DNA from: Kuschelorhynchus macadamiae
Taxonomy: Eukaryota; Arthropoda; Insecta; Coleoptera; Curculionidae
Assembly: GCA_030620095.1 (NCBI GenBank)
Contig: JAUTXW010000326.1
Location: 1,821,501-1,885,500, forward strand
Direction: 5' to 3'
DNA length: 64,000 nt
Part shown: positions 26,426 through 38,855 of the stretch, piece by piece
Numbering within the stretch: position 1 is the first letter of the stretch
Layout: every line of letters begins with the position of its first letter
Position numbers and translations under genes: made by a program
The notes under the pieces: generated by a model
What the model was told of the DNA's origin: nothing
Database searches by the model: none
Seen by the model: only the letters and a program-made list of their open reading frames with translations

Positions 26426-29182
26426 GGGGAGAGTGGGCATGAAAGAGCCGTTTTTTTCTTTATTAAAAAATCTACTAATTATTATTATTTTTTTAATTCG
26501 CCAAGTAAATTCTTGGATAATATATTTATTTGCGAACATATTTGGATAATAATAAAACAAATACTTTAACAAACAAATATTTTATTTTCAAACTTAAAAA
26601 AAGTATTTTTTGGCTTTTTCACAACATGTTAGTAATGAAAGAGACGCATTCTGTTTTGAAAGAGCCAGTCATAAAAATTCCACTAACAAAATGATAATTT
26701 GTAACTTTAACAAATAAACAGTATAAGGAGTGTTAAACTTAAATTTTACTAATAGTTTCTGCAACTTTTTAGGCAAACACGGTAAATTAAAAAAAAATAA
26801 AAAAAGACTTTTAAAAACACGAGTTACAAAAAAAAATTAATTTTCCTTTTTGACCGCAAGATTCATGTGCCCATTCGTTGCATAATTTACATTGGTACCA
26901 ATCCTCTTCACTTTTGCTATAATCTTTACCACAACATTTACAAATGTCCTTAAGATTAGTCTGGACAACACCAGGGATAGAAGCCTTTTTGCCCTTTTTT
27001 GCCTTTTGGTTATGGCAAATAGATCGCATTTTCGACTTACGGATGTTCTTATTCGAGGTCGGATCTTTCAACGAATCATCACTATCATCGTGAAGTGACA
27101 TCTCCCCATCGCTTTCACTAGAGTCAGAGGAAACTCTTAGCGATTTTATCAATGGTTTTGTTTTTATTTTTTGTAATATTGTTTTATTCTTTTTTCCTTT
27201 ATTTAATTCTAGTTCTTCAATTCTGTCCTTTTCAGGTGTTTCCGTTATGACTGCGGAACGCATTTTTCTACAAGATGTTTTTACCTGTTTTCTGGGTCCA
27301 GATTTTGGAAACGGCCGAACCATTTCAGGCGATACCATCACGCATTCCTTTGAAGTGCTAGCTACTGGATTATCACTCGAGGTAGTCGGAGCTGATTGTA
27401 AACTTAAAGGCTCTAGTGAAGTGCTTGCGATTGCTTGTGGTAAATCAGCATTTTCAGCAGAATTCTTAGGCCTATCAGTAACGAAAGAAGGAAGAAAATC
27501 ATCTTCTTTAAATATACATGAGTTCAAGGGATATATTCCAGTTTTGTAAAATCCCTGTGTTATATTATATGGTGAAAAAGCGGCCAAATAAGCATTATTA
27601 ACAAATTGAGATATGTGGTATATTGTCACCGTTGTTCCCGCATTTGTTAACATCCATTCATTCATGGCTATTTTGTACCTGGTTTTAAATGGTGAGTAAA
27701 CACCGACATCTAAAGGCTGGAGTCGGTGGCTACAATGGGGTGGAAATGTTAAAATTACAATTCCATTTTCACGTGCAAATGTGATTACTTTCAAATTTAT
27801 ATGAGTGGCATGATTGTCCATTAAAAGTAAGGCAGGATTTTCCTTCGAGGGTTTTACAATACTAGCAAAATGTTTAAGGGATGCTATAAAGCCGTCTTCA
27901 TACATCCAACCACTTGGATTCGCTAGTCCTAAGCTTCCCGCAGGAGCTCCTATTAACATGTTCTCTCTGAAGTTTACCCTGGGAAAAACGAAGACTGGTG
28001 GTAAAGACGTCCCTGCTGCATTAACGAAAAACAATAACGTCACTAAGCTTCCCCTCTCCGCTGACGTTACCTGACCCACTTGTTTACACCCCCGTTCAGC
28101 AATAACTTTTGGAGGATTTGAAACAGTTGTGCATCCTGTTTCGTCGCAGTTAAAAATCATGTGAGGTGGAAATTTATATTTCTCGAAAACTTTCTGTAAC
28201 TGGGAGAAAAAGTTTTGAACATTTGTTTTATTAAAACTGGTTGCTCTGGACAAAGATGTGCTTTCCGGTGTCCTAACAGATAAATCATTATGGCGCTGCA
28301 TAAAACCCCTTAACCAGTCCAAACTAGCCTCTTTTTTCTTGTCCCAGTTGTCAGTTGGAATAGAGTTCGCTTGAGCATAATCGAATGCTAATTTTCTAAC
28401 CTGACTTCGAGTTAACCCATGACACATTTTGGAAGCCGTTTTGAGATATTCAGCAAGGGCCTTTTCCTGATCCGTAGAAAATATTCGTCTATTTCCTATA
28501 TTAGGGCGGTGAACATAATTTTGAGTTTGTTCATTTTTTACCTTCTTTACTATCTTTGCCAAATATGCTGTCGAAATTTTAAAAGAAATTGCTGTCGGAT
28601 TAATCTTTTGGCCATGATCTAAGACTTCTCGCACCGCTTCTTCCACCACAGCTGGATCCGGTCTTTCCCGCTTTTTTGTTGTCTTTTTAATTGGTGGTTC
28701 CATTATTCTAATAACAAAAAAAAACTAATTTGCATATGTAGGTTATGAAAGAGCCAGTCACATAGGCATGAAAGAGTCGGCTCTTTCATGACACATTCCT
28801 GCGGCTCTTTCAACGCAAGTGCATTTATGAAACATAACCTAACCTATCCTAACTATTCCGGTTTAAATAAATTTTATGCATGCTAGAATATCAAAAGAAA
28901 TACTTACAGATATTCGATAAAATAACAAAAGTCGACTTGGATAAACTTAGCGAGGCAAAAAATCAAATAATGTTCAACACGATTTATTTTGAATAACTTA
29001 AGAAAATCAACAGATCAGTACTGCGCATTTGTTTACCGGCCGATTCATTTGACACTTCTGTGGATAACCGACAACTAGGGGTGCTACAAATAACTAATTG
29101 TACTAAATCTAAATTTGCTGTGGTTTTAGTACAATGGCAAACGGCTCTTTCATAGCAAGGCTCTTTCATGCCCACTCTCCCC
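26426..29182 (-). mobile_element. Pogo-type DNA transposon, apparently complete
   Basis: The terminal inverted repeats are 24 bp and perfect: both ends begin GGGGAGAGTGGGCATGAAAG followed by AGCC. They are flanked by the target dinucleotide TA (26424-26425, 29183-29184). The sub-terminal motif GAAAGAGCC (or one-base variants) recurs three times at the left (26441, 26637, 26658) and six times at the right (28747, 28770, 28779, 28803, 29143, 29159), in both orientations. The single intact gene inside reads right to left. Length is 2757 bp. Confidence 0.93.
26811..28703 (-). CDS. Pogo-type transposase with C-terminal PHD-like finger, intact
   Basis: An uninterrupted 630-residue frame starts with ATG at 28703. 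Residues 15-58 resemble a psq helix-turn-helix. Residues 68-150 resemble a CENP-B-type DNA-binding domain (KALAEYLKTASKMCHGLTRS). The DDE_1 catalytic core follows, with FNCDETG (Asp187), LLLMDNHATH (Asp296) and HRLQPLDVGVYSPFK (Asp332); 35 residues separate the second and third. The region 410-587 is low-complexity, Ser/Lys-rich and charged. Residues 588-630 carry CKCCGK, CKLC, HESC and CNSC, a PHD/zinc-finger pattern seen in several insect pogo/jerky-like transposases. All catalytic residues are present and the terminal repeats are intact, so it may still be mobile. Domestication as a host gene is less likely because the inverted repeats survive. Confidence 0.93.
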   Translation of the reverse strand: MEPPIKKTTKKRERPDPAVVEEAVREVLDHGQKINPTAISFKISTAYLAKIVKKVKNEQTQNYVHRPNIGNRRIFSTDQEKALAEYLKTASKMCHGLTRSQVRKLAFDYAQANSIPTDNWDKKKEASLDWLRGFMQRHNDLSVRTPESTSLSRATSFNKTNVQNFFSQLQKVFEKYKFPPHMIFNCDETGCTTVSNPPKVIAERGCKQVGQVTSAERGSLVTLLFFVNAAGTSLPPVFVFPRVNFRENMLIGAPAGSLGLANPSGWMYEDGFIASLKHFASIVKPSKENPALLLMDNHATHINLKVITFARENGIVILTFPPHCSHRLQPLDVGVYSPFKTRYKIAMNEWMLTNAGTTVTIYHISQFVNNAYLAAFSPYNITQGFYKTGIYPLNSCIFKEDDFLPSFVTDRPKNSAENADLPQAIASTSLEPLSLQSAPTTSSDNPVASTSKECVMVSPEMVRPFPKSGPRKQVKTSCRKMRSAVITETPEKDRIEELELNKGKKNKTILQKIKTKPLIKSLRVSSDSSESDGEMSLHDDSDDSLKDPTSNKNIRKSKMRSICHNQKAKKGKKASIPGVVQTNLKDICKCCGKDYSKSEEDWYQCKLCNEWAHESCGQKGKLIFFCNSCF

Positions 29183-29199
29183 TATATGAATTAGAGACG

Positions 29200-30000
29200 T
29201 AAAATATCGTTACTTTCAAATACTTGTAACTATTCGGTACTTTTTGGCAGAGTATTCGTTACTTTAAACTCGTTACTCGAGTACTCGTTTTGTTCCCTTT
29301 GGCACACTTTTAGTTCAGGTTAATATTCGCTAGTAAACTTTGTTATTGTCGTTACTAAGTTACTCAGTACCGACAATAAAATAGTTTAGCTGCGTATATT
29401 GACATTATAGGTACGGGTAATCTGCCTTCTCCTTTTTAATATCAATAAATAAAGGCATGGTTATTATATTGTATTGTATTGTGACTTATATTTTCGTATT
29501 CCAACAATTACATGTGAATTGTGAAAACGTTAGAACAGAATTTATATTGGTCCCTTTTATTCGTGAGAGTAAAATATATAGTATGTTATACTTATTACAT
29601 GAAAATAAGTAAGATACACTGATATTGATCTGACGGAAATTATGCAATACGGATGGATTTATTATAATATATTATTTATTGATAAGAGTAATAAGTACGG
29701 GATACAAAAACAAATTAATTTATCGGTAGGCCTCTCCACTAGCTGCCAGTGAAATATTTGGGACTTTTTGGAGCGCTTTTACAAAAATAGTTACTTTTAA
29801 GCTCAGTGGCGTATTTAGAATGACTTCCTGCAGGAATAAGCATTTATAAATTGGCAACTTACAAACTGCTTTTTTTGTAAAGCTCGAGTACTCGAGTAAT
29901 GATATCGCGGATCATTTTTGTATTCGTTATTTCGGATCCGGGCAAATAACGAATACTAGAATAACGAATAGTTGCTTTTTTACACCGCTAACATGAATTT
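29200..30000. repeat. Possible repeat with ACTCGAGTA-rich ends
   Basis: TTACTCGAGTACTCG at 29270-29286 and CTCGAGTACTCGAGTAATG near 29884 stand in opposite halves, and TATTCGTTA-like motifs flank both. This suggests a degenerate inverted-repeat element, but clear ends and target duplication were not found. Confidence 0.3.
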
Positions 30001-30308
30001 AGATTCATTTAGAACGTCGACAGAAAATACTATTATTATCGATAAGTAGCGTTCGAAATTATTAAGGCAACCATGGTGTCTGCGAGTTCGTAGAAAGTTT
30101 GAACGCCGGACATTTAAAATCTGTCCAAATAATAAACTAGGACCAGAATTAATAATTTTTGCATAACGTGGCAAAAGAATGAGTCATAATTTTTTTTTTG
30201 TTTTAAACTAACAACGAAAATTTTAACCAATTTAATTCAGTACAAAAAATTAACATTAAAAATAAATTAATTTTTAACAGTCCAAGTTTGATTTAAATAT
30301 TCTAAGTC

Positions 30309-30746
30309 CTATTGATAGGCCTGGTAAGCAATTTCGGCAGCGTTCCTCCTATGCCTGTATACTGGAGCTCCATAAATTGGAGCAGGAGCTAATACAGGTA
30401 CTGATTGTGGAAGAATTTGGGGTGTTATTACGTCGATGTGATGTGTGTCAACTTCAGGATAATGCACAACTTCGTATTGCTGAAAAAGAAAAGATAATTT
30501 GAGTAAAATTACTAGTGCTCATGACCGAATTTTATATAATTGTATGGTCTTTGAACAGTTGATAATTTTAAAAAGGTTATTGTTCGAAATAGTAAAGAGT
30601 GGATTTTGCCAGTATATTATTTCTGCATTTTTAGTTTCCTTACAACTTTTGATGGGGAAAGTGCTTATTTGACCCCCGTCTTCTCCGCTATCATGCAGTA
30701 GTCGAAAATAATTTCAACTACTACGCCTAATAAATGAATAATATAA

Positions 30747-30803
<57 letters not shown>

Positions 30804-33800
30804 CATTTCAGCAAAGAAGCATATTTAGGTGTTTAATTTTGGTTAAAATCCTAATACTTACAGGAGGTTTTGAGAATTTGGAGAAAATAGCTACAGCGCC
30901 AGTAAGTACAAATGAGATGAGAGCTAGCGTCAATGCTTTCCACGTTTTCAAAGCGATTAAACCGAGTGCTAGAGGAACCAGGACTGCTGTGTTGAATTTA
31001 AGCCCTAACAGGAAGGGAAAGATTACCTTTTTGACAATCTTAGAAGAGCGTCCTAAAATAAAAAGAATATATAAACATCTAGGCTTAACTAAATGATCAA
31101 GTATAAAAGTTATATAAGGCATAAGGTGAAGTTTTGTAAAAATCATGTCGAGATTTTTCTTTATCGTTTTGTATGAAACATAATTGGGAATTGAAAATCG
31201 TAAGCTTAAAATATTATTGACGTAAATCATCTTTTAAACTAATTATATGGAGACGGAGGACAAACATCTTGCATTACTGAGGTACTAAAAACATTGAGAA
31301 TTTAGTTTGTGTAACTTTTTAAATTGATCGATGTCTTCACCACTAAATATTATAAAATGCATCGTTGGATTTTTTGATTATTTGCCTTTAAATTATGGAG
31401 TAAAGTAAACTATCAGTCAATTGACATATTTGTGATTGTTGTAAATAAGTTATGTTTTCAAATCAAATTTGATAATATTTCGTTACCAGTAGCTGCAAGT
31501 GGAACTTGGATAGGTTTTTGTTGAAGAAAACTTCTGGGTACAAGGCTTGTTAACGGTCCTTCTGAACTTAATACGGAAGGAACCTTAGCAAGTAAGTTGT
31601 GGCCAACAAGAAAGCTGTCAAAACGGTCCAGTATATTATCACTCTCTAACGCACGATCCTGAAATCAAAAAAGAAGAAAAGCGTAACTTCAATATTTTAA
31701 ATATATTATAATATATATATTGCATTCTTCAAATTAATTTTTACACTAAATTTAGTTTTTACTCTAATAGATATTTTAAGGTGCATGTGCAGAATTCGGT
31801 GAATCTGATATAGTTCAGTAATATTTTAAAAAATTAATCACCTGTATTTACAATTTGAAAAAATGATCACTCTATATACAAATCCTACGTCTGTCATTAC
31901 TTTTCTGTCGGGATCATCAAAAACCAACAAATAACTAGAAATACATACGATCCATCTAAGATTGGTTTACAACAAGTAACTATTAACGCTTTAATGATCT
32001 CAAAATATTGATTGGGAATTAAATTCTTTTTCACAACAGCAGTACCGAAAGTATTCAAAAACACCTACGTAACCCACAATTAAAAATTTTTAACAGGGTT
32101 CAAATTTGTTCGGTATTGGTCAAATACCGATATGTGCAATATAGTCTTTAACAAAATGTAAAAAAGTGCCAACAAAAATCGCGAAATCCTGGATGAAGTA
32201 GGCTAAAGTTTTTGGTTACCTAGTTAGCTGTTCGTATGTTTTCCCTTTTTTAACTTTGATGGATAGAATATAATTTAAATATTTTAAGTTAATCAGGGCG
32301 ACGCGACAGTCAAAAGTATGTACCACAAATGCATTCGTATTAAATACATTAGTATATAGCAGTGTGAAGAAATTCTTAGAGTTTGAAAACGACCAATTTT
32401 ATACTGGTAAAAAACTCTGTTTTTTCGCAATAAATCTTTAGTAATACTTTTACTTTTATAACACTTCAAAACTAGTTTTGCAAAAATTAAGTAACCTTCT
32501 TTTGGCTGACTATTTTTAATATTGTGTGTCTTGTTGAGTTAATAGTATAATGGTTATAAATAATTTGTATTAAATACTTTTTAGCTTTAATTCAAGTTTA
32601 ATCGAACACATTGATAATAAAAACAAATATGATAAAAGATTTAGTATACTGACAGGGTGGTGTACACACTTGTCTTATAGTTTGATTTCTGCTTCTTTAG
32701 AAAAACAATATCGCAAAGATGTCCACTAGTTTTTATCATTCCTTGTGTATTGCCAGTGGCGGCTTGTGCATAGGAGCTATCGGAGCTGCGGAACACACGT
32801 AATTTTGACAATTTGTATTTTTATTTAAATATTTTTGTATACAAATAAATCTGAGAATAAATCTCTAACATCCCAATAGATTGTTTCTCTCCAGCATAGG
32901 CTCGTTTTCCGAAGAGCTCGGTCAATACCTCCTAAACTTTAGAATATATTGGCTACTGTGATGAACGATTTTTGAAAATGACCCGTCGTATTGGTCGAGC
33001 GCCGTACCTGGCTTAATATGTCGATTTATTGATGATTTGCGGCTGCACGGCGGCCGAACACAAGATTTGCTTGCTTGCTACAAACTTTTTGGCGTATGAA
33101 GATGAGATTAAAATTAACAAAAATGGCCGACCGACACCACAAATAAACATTAAAGGTACTGGTTAGAATAGAAATAAAACGGATAAGCTGTGAAGAACAT
33201 TATCAAACAAGACTTCATTTAAATTATGTTTTTAAAAAAAATTGCTTACAGGTGAATTTTTCATAAAGTGTCGATTCAATATAATAAACATAAACAAACA
33301 AACAAAAGTATGCTTTATTGTTGCAGGAAAATTGTTACAATTTTATGGACAAATCGAAATTTACCTTAAAACAAAAACAATAAAAAAAGCGAAATATTGA
33401 TCGAAAAAAAATCAAACTTTTCGATAGGTCAATGCAAATACATAAATTGCAAATATAACATTTGTTATATTCGTAACATTGCCGTAAACCGCTTAATGAA
33501 TCTAGGTGACCTAACAAAAGGAAATAAATAATACATATGCTAGGTGAATAATTTCGATGACATTGAAATTAAAATTACGCGACCTTAAATTCTATTTTAT
33601 TATCGATATACAAGCAAATAAGTGAAGTTAAACAAAAAGATACTCAAAAATGTATAACAAAAATAATTAATATTAACAGACTATCAGACTTATAAAATAT
33701 TTTCAAATGTCTTGCAGCAACATGATTTAAGTAAACAAGCAAATAAAAAACAATTTAATGATATTATTCATTACAAAAATCAGTAACGCAGTAAAAAGGT

Positions 33801-36474
33801 CTTTCAATGTGATACGCTTTGGTTTTTTTTCGAAAAAGTGCAAACATAGGGATTGTTTTTAAATGTTCTGGAAGATGATTGTAAAGTTTTATGGCGTTGT
33901 AAATAATTGATTTTTTTATTAATTCTGTGGAAAGAATGGGAAGGTATATAATATAATATAATTCATGCCTAGAGTTTCTTGTAGGATATACGTGTTTGTG
34001 GCCTTTCCGGGAATGTGCTTATATGGTTTCTTATCAAACAGATGGTTTCTAAAATAAATAGTGCAGGAAGTGTTAATATTTCATATTTTCTGAAATAGTA
34101 TTGGCAGTGCCCTCTCTTATTTAGACCAAACAAATAGAGGATTTCTCTCTTTTGAAGCCTAAAAATACTAAGAAATTGCTCGGTGGTACAGCAGCCCTAA
34201 AAGGGAAGGCAATAGCGGAGATGGGATTCGAATAGAGAGAAGTTAGTAAGTCTGGCAGAAGACACGTCCAGTTCTTTTGAAACTGATCGAATTGCAAAGC
34301 AGTCGGTAGAAAGTTTTTTAGTTAAAGTGTCAATATGCAATTTTAGGTTGTTATTTATATTCAAACCCAGGAATTTAACCGACTCAACGTATTTAATATT
34401 GCTGTTAAGTAGCTGAAGTGGTTGTAAAGTCCCCTTATAAGATAAAGCCTCTGTTTTATCCACATTGAAGAAAAGCAGATTGGAATCGGACCAAGCCTTA
34501 ATCATAACAAGGTCGTTGGAAATATTAGAATGTAAAGACTTTGTATCATAATCACATCATGTTATGCTTGTGTCGTCAGCAAAGAGAGAGATTTTTTCAT
34601 TAATTTTTAGGTTGGCGATATCATTAATGTACAACAAAAAAAAATAAGACCCAAGACTGCACTTTGAGGGACTCCACTTGCAATCAATTTTCAATCAGAA
34701 CCATTTGCTCTTACAAATTGTTGCCTATTTCCGAAGATTTAAACCAATTTAAAGAAATACCCCGGATTCCATAAAAATTAAGCTTGCTTATCAAAATTTC
34801 ATGACTAACACAATAAAATATAAAGTCTCAAAAATCTTATACAAAAATTAAAAATAAGACATTATTTATTTAAAAATCTATTTTAAAAGCTGTTAAGTAA
34901 CATAAAAGTATGGTTTCTAAAGGTAGTAGAGTGGTCTATAATATTTAGAATTTTATGCCTTAAGAATGTTAATTGTATCATTTATGCTAAATAAATTCAC
35001 TAACTAAAAAAGCTTAATGATAGAGTTTATAATAATACAAATTGCTTGCCTATTTTTAATACGGAACACACTCTTGAACATCTCACGCGCCGCCACTGTC
35101 TATTACTATATAATTTATAACTATTTTATAAAATCTGTAGATATTACTAAAACTTATTTATTGCTTTTAGGTAATTCCCGATTATACATACAATCTACAC
35201 ACCTTAATTACTATTAATACACATTGAATTATTTTAATAATATTCTGTTAATGTATTTTCGTTTCATATTACACCAACGTCACAACAAGGATCCATGATA
35301 CTTCTCTGAAACATGTTTTGCAAGGCTGGCCTATGGCGGCCTGAAGAGCTCTAAAAAGAGCGATCATTGCATCCGCGGCATTGCATGACATTTTCCAGAT
35401 AGGGATCATGGTATCCTTGTTGTGACGTTGGTATAACGTTAAACAAAAAAATACATTAACACGATTTCTCACAACAAAAGTGTGGAATCAACAGTGTAAT
35501 GCAATGCCGGCCATTTTGTAAATAATATTCTCTTTACGACATTAATTAGAACATATTAAAAGTTGAGCAGTTAGTAAAATTCGGAATTAAAAAAAAATAA
35601 ATACAATTTTTAACATTTGGTTATAGAAAAGTAATATTTATGTATATAAGATTTCTCAAAAATATGTAGCAGATTCAACGTTTTTTTTTTAATAAATCAC
35701 CTTGTATAATCTAGTCTATCAGATGGCTCTTTTCTGGCTATACGTACACTAGATTTAATACATTTATCTTTAAAGACACCCGAGAAATTTGAGAAAAAAA
35801 CCCTACCATAAGAATCAATCTATTCGCAGTTCCTCCAGTTTGTGGTAGAACGCCTTTCTCTGACACTTTGTCTTACATTTTATGACATGGCTTTTGTCAA
35901 ATTTCTGGGGTGTCACACCTAATGGCACTTAATATATTTAAAAACAGCAAGATGCGACAAATTTGATAGATATATAGTATACAGGATATACTATTAAAAA
36001 AGTACAGTGTGTCTGCAACAAATTTTTGGGACATTTTGTATTTATAAATAATAATATTCTATAAACTATGTGATTAACCCTAAAACTTTTAATTAATATT
36101 TAATACTTTTTATAATCCCCTTAAATTAAACCAATTTTTTGGATAGCGAATTATGAAGAAAGGCAGTATACCTGTTTGTGTTTAAAGTTTGAGCTAGTTT
36201 TAGCAATAGTTACTCATTCTTTTAGTGATCACAGATAACAATTTACCTGTTCTTGTTGGTTTCCATTTTTCACTAACACTAAGTCATCTGTCAGCTTTAT
36301 AGATTTTTTATCTGCTACGTAATTAATCCACCATAATGCTTTCGGCCTTACGCAATTAACTGAAAAATCCCGTAGGCAAGATTTGTACATATCTTGTAAA
36401 ACATCTACTGCGGAGGGGTCCAATATAACTATATTTATGAGCCCGAAAAATACGAAACATTTTAAGCCCGACAT
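30309..36474 (-). CDS. Osiris family protein (gene C), four exons, complete
   Basis: The exons are 36247-36474, 31487-31658, 30862-31052 and 30309-30479. Introns are 4588, 434 and 382 bp, with phases 0, 1 and 0. Joined they give 253 aa. Exon 1 has a signal peptide (MSGLKCFVFFGLINIVI) and the cysteine pair CLRDFSVNC followed by VRPKALWWI. Exon 2 is the DUF1676 core with ILDRFDSFL and LTSLVPRSF. Exon 3 holds GRSSKIVKKV and a long membrane segment (LVPLALGLIALKTWKAL). Exon 4 is histidine- and proline-rich (YEVVHYPEVDTHHIDV) and ends AAEIAYQAYQ, the Osiris tail motif. Intron positions and phases equal those of gene D, so they are tandem paralogues. Intron 1 contains an old hAT copy with a LINE inside it and a small MITE. 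Which numbered Osiris gene this is cannot be decided here. Confidence 0.88.
30750..30802. repeat. (AT)n microsatellite in gene C intron 3
   Basis: About 53 bp of AT within the last intron of Osiris gene C. Confidence 0.95.
32754..35098. mobile_element. Old hAT element in gene C intron 1
   Basis: The left end is CAGTGGCGGCTTGTGC and the right end, in reverse complement, CAGTGGCGGCGCGTGA. The flanking octamers TGTATTGC and TCTATTAC agree at 6 of 8 positions, an aged 8-bp duplication. No transposase was recognised inside; a LINE occupies much of the interior. Confidence 0.6.
33800..34850 (-). pseudogene. LINE reverse-transcriptase remnant inside the hAT element
   Basis: The minus strand encodes FYGIRGISLNWFKSFGNRQQ, ASGVPQSAVLG, after a shift NDIANLKINEKISLFADDTS (FADD box), then NLLFFNVDKTEALSYKG and VESVKFLGLNINNNLKLHID, in the correct order for a non-LTR RT. 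Downstream comes FRKYEILTLPALFILETICL, the common C-terminal region. Several stops and frame changes interrupt it. Confidence 0.7.
35270..35436. mobile_element. MITE with about 30-bp inverted repeats
   Basis: ACCAACGTCACAACAAGGAT then CCATGAT at the left is mirrored at the right by ATCATGG then ATCCTTGTTGTGACGTTGGT. Length is about 167 bp. It lies in intron 1 of gene C. TA is the probable target site. Confidence 0.75.
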
Positions 36475-36581
36475 ATTAACAGAATTAATCTATTTTAGAT
36501 GACACACTGGTTGTGAAAAAATTTACCGTTGTTCTTAACGATATTTAATATTGAATGACAATTCCATTGATATGCAAGAAG

Positions 36582-36610
36582 TTTTATAGACTATTTAAAC
36601 GGAAGTAGAA
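36582..36610 (-). promoter_or_regulatory. Core promoter of Osiris gene C
   Basis: On the minus strand TTCTACTTCCG (36600-36610) lies 11 nt before TATAAAA (36582-36588), about 108 nt upstream of the ATG. Box, spacing and TATA match those of gene D and, less fully, gene B. Confidence 0.55.
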
Positions 36611-38412
36611 ATCAAAGCTTTAATTATGGTTTACCTATGCGCTAAAATGCGACCCCAATGACATTTTTTATGGTATAGAAACATTTGCGTTGAGAGTTGT
36701 CAATACTTTTTTGACATTCTTTGCCTACTAAACTTAATTACAGTAATAAGGACAAGAATTATGATTGAATGAATTTAATTTGTATTGTTATGTATAGACG
36801 GATATTTTTCTTCAACTTACTCAGTTACGAAATACAAATAAAAATAAATATCGCTAATTATTATTTTTTAGCACAAAATTAAGAGAAAAAAATAAGTTGT
36901 ATTTTTTTAAAGATGTTGTAAGGATTTTAAATTTAGCTTAATGATTTTTCTTTTACAATTTGTTTTATATCAGAGACAGGTCATAAGAGAAGAAGTTGCT
37001 TAAATTCAGATTATAACTTTAAAGCTACACAAACTGGCCTAGAACCGAGTTGAGTCTATAGGAAATTTTAATCAGGACATAAAGAATCATATTAAGTTAT
37101 TAAGTATTCGCATTTCTCAAATCCTCTAACAAATTAATTTTCTAGTGAGTAAATCAATATTATAACTTAAGTTCACAAGCCAAAAGGCAAGTCAAAATAA
37201 AACAGTTATTGAACCCTTGTCGATACAATATCGACTGAAATAATGTTTGAGAAAAAAGATCAAAATATCATCAGTGTTTATCAAAAATTGCCAATTTTTT
37301 TGATTATCTAAATATATTTTCCATTTAATTTATTTTAAAAAACACACTTATTTGAACCCTTTCCAGAAATTGGGAATATTATACAGTAAAGTAGTCCCGA
37401 TTTTGCGTTCTAAACTAATATAGGTTTAATAGGGGGAACGACATATTTAGGTTCAACTGATCTTATTATTAATGTATTATTATTTGATTGTTAGTTTATT
37501 TCCCTTCTTTCTAGTAAATTTATCTCTTTGCTCTTGCGTTTTACAGGTAAAATTAATACACATTTTTTATCAAAAGGTTGCTTTTCCTGAATTAAATATT
37601 TAAAGTAATTAGAATTTCTTTTCCTTCTTTTTATTCTGAACTTGTATAACTGGAACTATATGGCATAGTATCTGTTCCACAATAAAGATAAAGTTTTCTT
37701 TAGCTAGCATTTTAGCCAACTTAAACAAAACATTGACATGTTCTTAAACTTTATGTCTCTCCCTGTACAAGTTCTAGAATAAATTTCCTATAAAAAAATA
37801 AGAAAATCGGTTTACAATTAAGAAAATTACAAGTGTTGAAAATGTACTTGCATTTTTAGGCATAATAATTAATCCATCCAACTCTAAATTGGTTATAGCT
37901 AATTCGAATTACTCTAAACATTTAATTCAGGAAAGTCATACTTTTGAGGAGAACTTTGAAATTTTACATGTAGAACGGGAAAGCAAAAACTAAATTTACT
38001 AGAAAGTCCAGAAATATACAAATACACAAATAACAAATTATTAAGCCTGTGTTCGACTTCCCCAATTTAAACCCTTATTAATTTATTCTTTTTAGCTGTA
38101 TAATATTCCCAATTTTATGACAGGTATTCATATATTCATTGTCTATATTTTCTGTCACAGTTTTATATAGGATTTTTCATCTGATTAAGTTAGAGTGTTT
38201 ATGAAGCCATTGTCATGTGTTACAATAAGTTGAGTGGAAATTTTCAACATGTGTTTTTATTTACTTTTTTAAAATGGGTTTCTATTAGATCACGACTAAT
38301 TTGGATTAGATTTTTAGAAACGCTAATGTAAAAAATGTAATTCATAAAAAACTCTATCTCTTCTTACAAGCACATTCACTTAAGGCTTACATAATCGAAA
38401 ATTAAACACTAA
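36611..38412. other. No gene recognised
   Basis: AT-rich sequence upstream of Osiris gene C, with no coding or clear repeat signal. Confidence 0.4.
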
Positions 38413-38855
38413 CCCCCGTATTCACTAAAAAGGTTTAAGAGTTAAACCAGGTCTAGTTGCCTTGGTACTTAAAACTCTTAGTTCGCCAGTTTCGCTTATG
38501 TCACTGTCATTTTGTAATTGCAACATTTAAAAAAATTATTTGTTCAATTGTTAAAAATGTCATCTTAAACCTATAACTGTCAAGCTAGACCTGGTCAAAA
38601 TTTGAACCTTTTTAGTAAATACCGGTGTAAGCCCCGTATTCACTAAAAATATTTTAGTTAGTTAGACCAGGTCTACTTGCCATGGTGCTTAAAACTCTTA
38701 GATCTCCAGTTATGTTCCGTTTATGTCACTTGCATTTTGTAATTGGGACATTTAGAAACATTATTTGTTCAGTTGTTAAAAATGTCATCTTAAACCTATA
38801 CCAGACCTGTCAAGTTAGACCTGGTCTAAATATAAACCGCTTTAGTGAATACGGG
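38413..38855. repeat. Two tandem copies of a 213-224-bp MITE
   Basis: Copy 1 (38413-38625) and copy 2 (38632-38855) each begin CCCCGTATTCACTAAAAA and end with the mirror (TTTAGTGAATACGGG in copy 2). Inner inverted boxes are AGACCAGGTCTA-like. They are non-coding and diverged from each other. Confidence 0.8.

Noticed and set aside
27247..28074. Plus-strand frames opposite the pogo transposase
   Set aside because: Shadows of the intact 630-codon minus-strand gene.
29803..29830. CAGTGGCGTATTTAG as a possible hAT end
   Set aside because: No matching right end or 8-bp duplication could be found.
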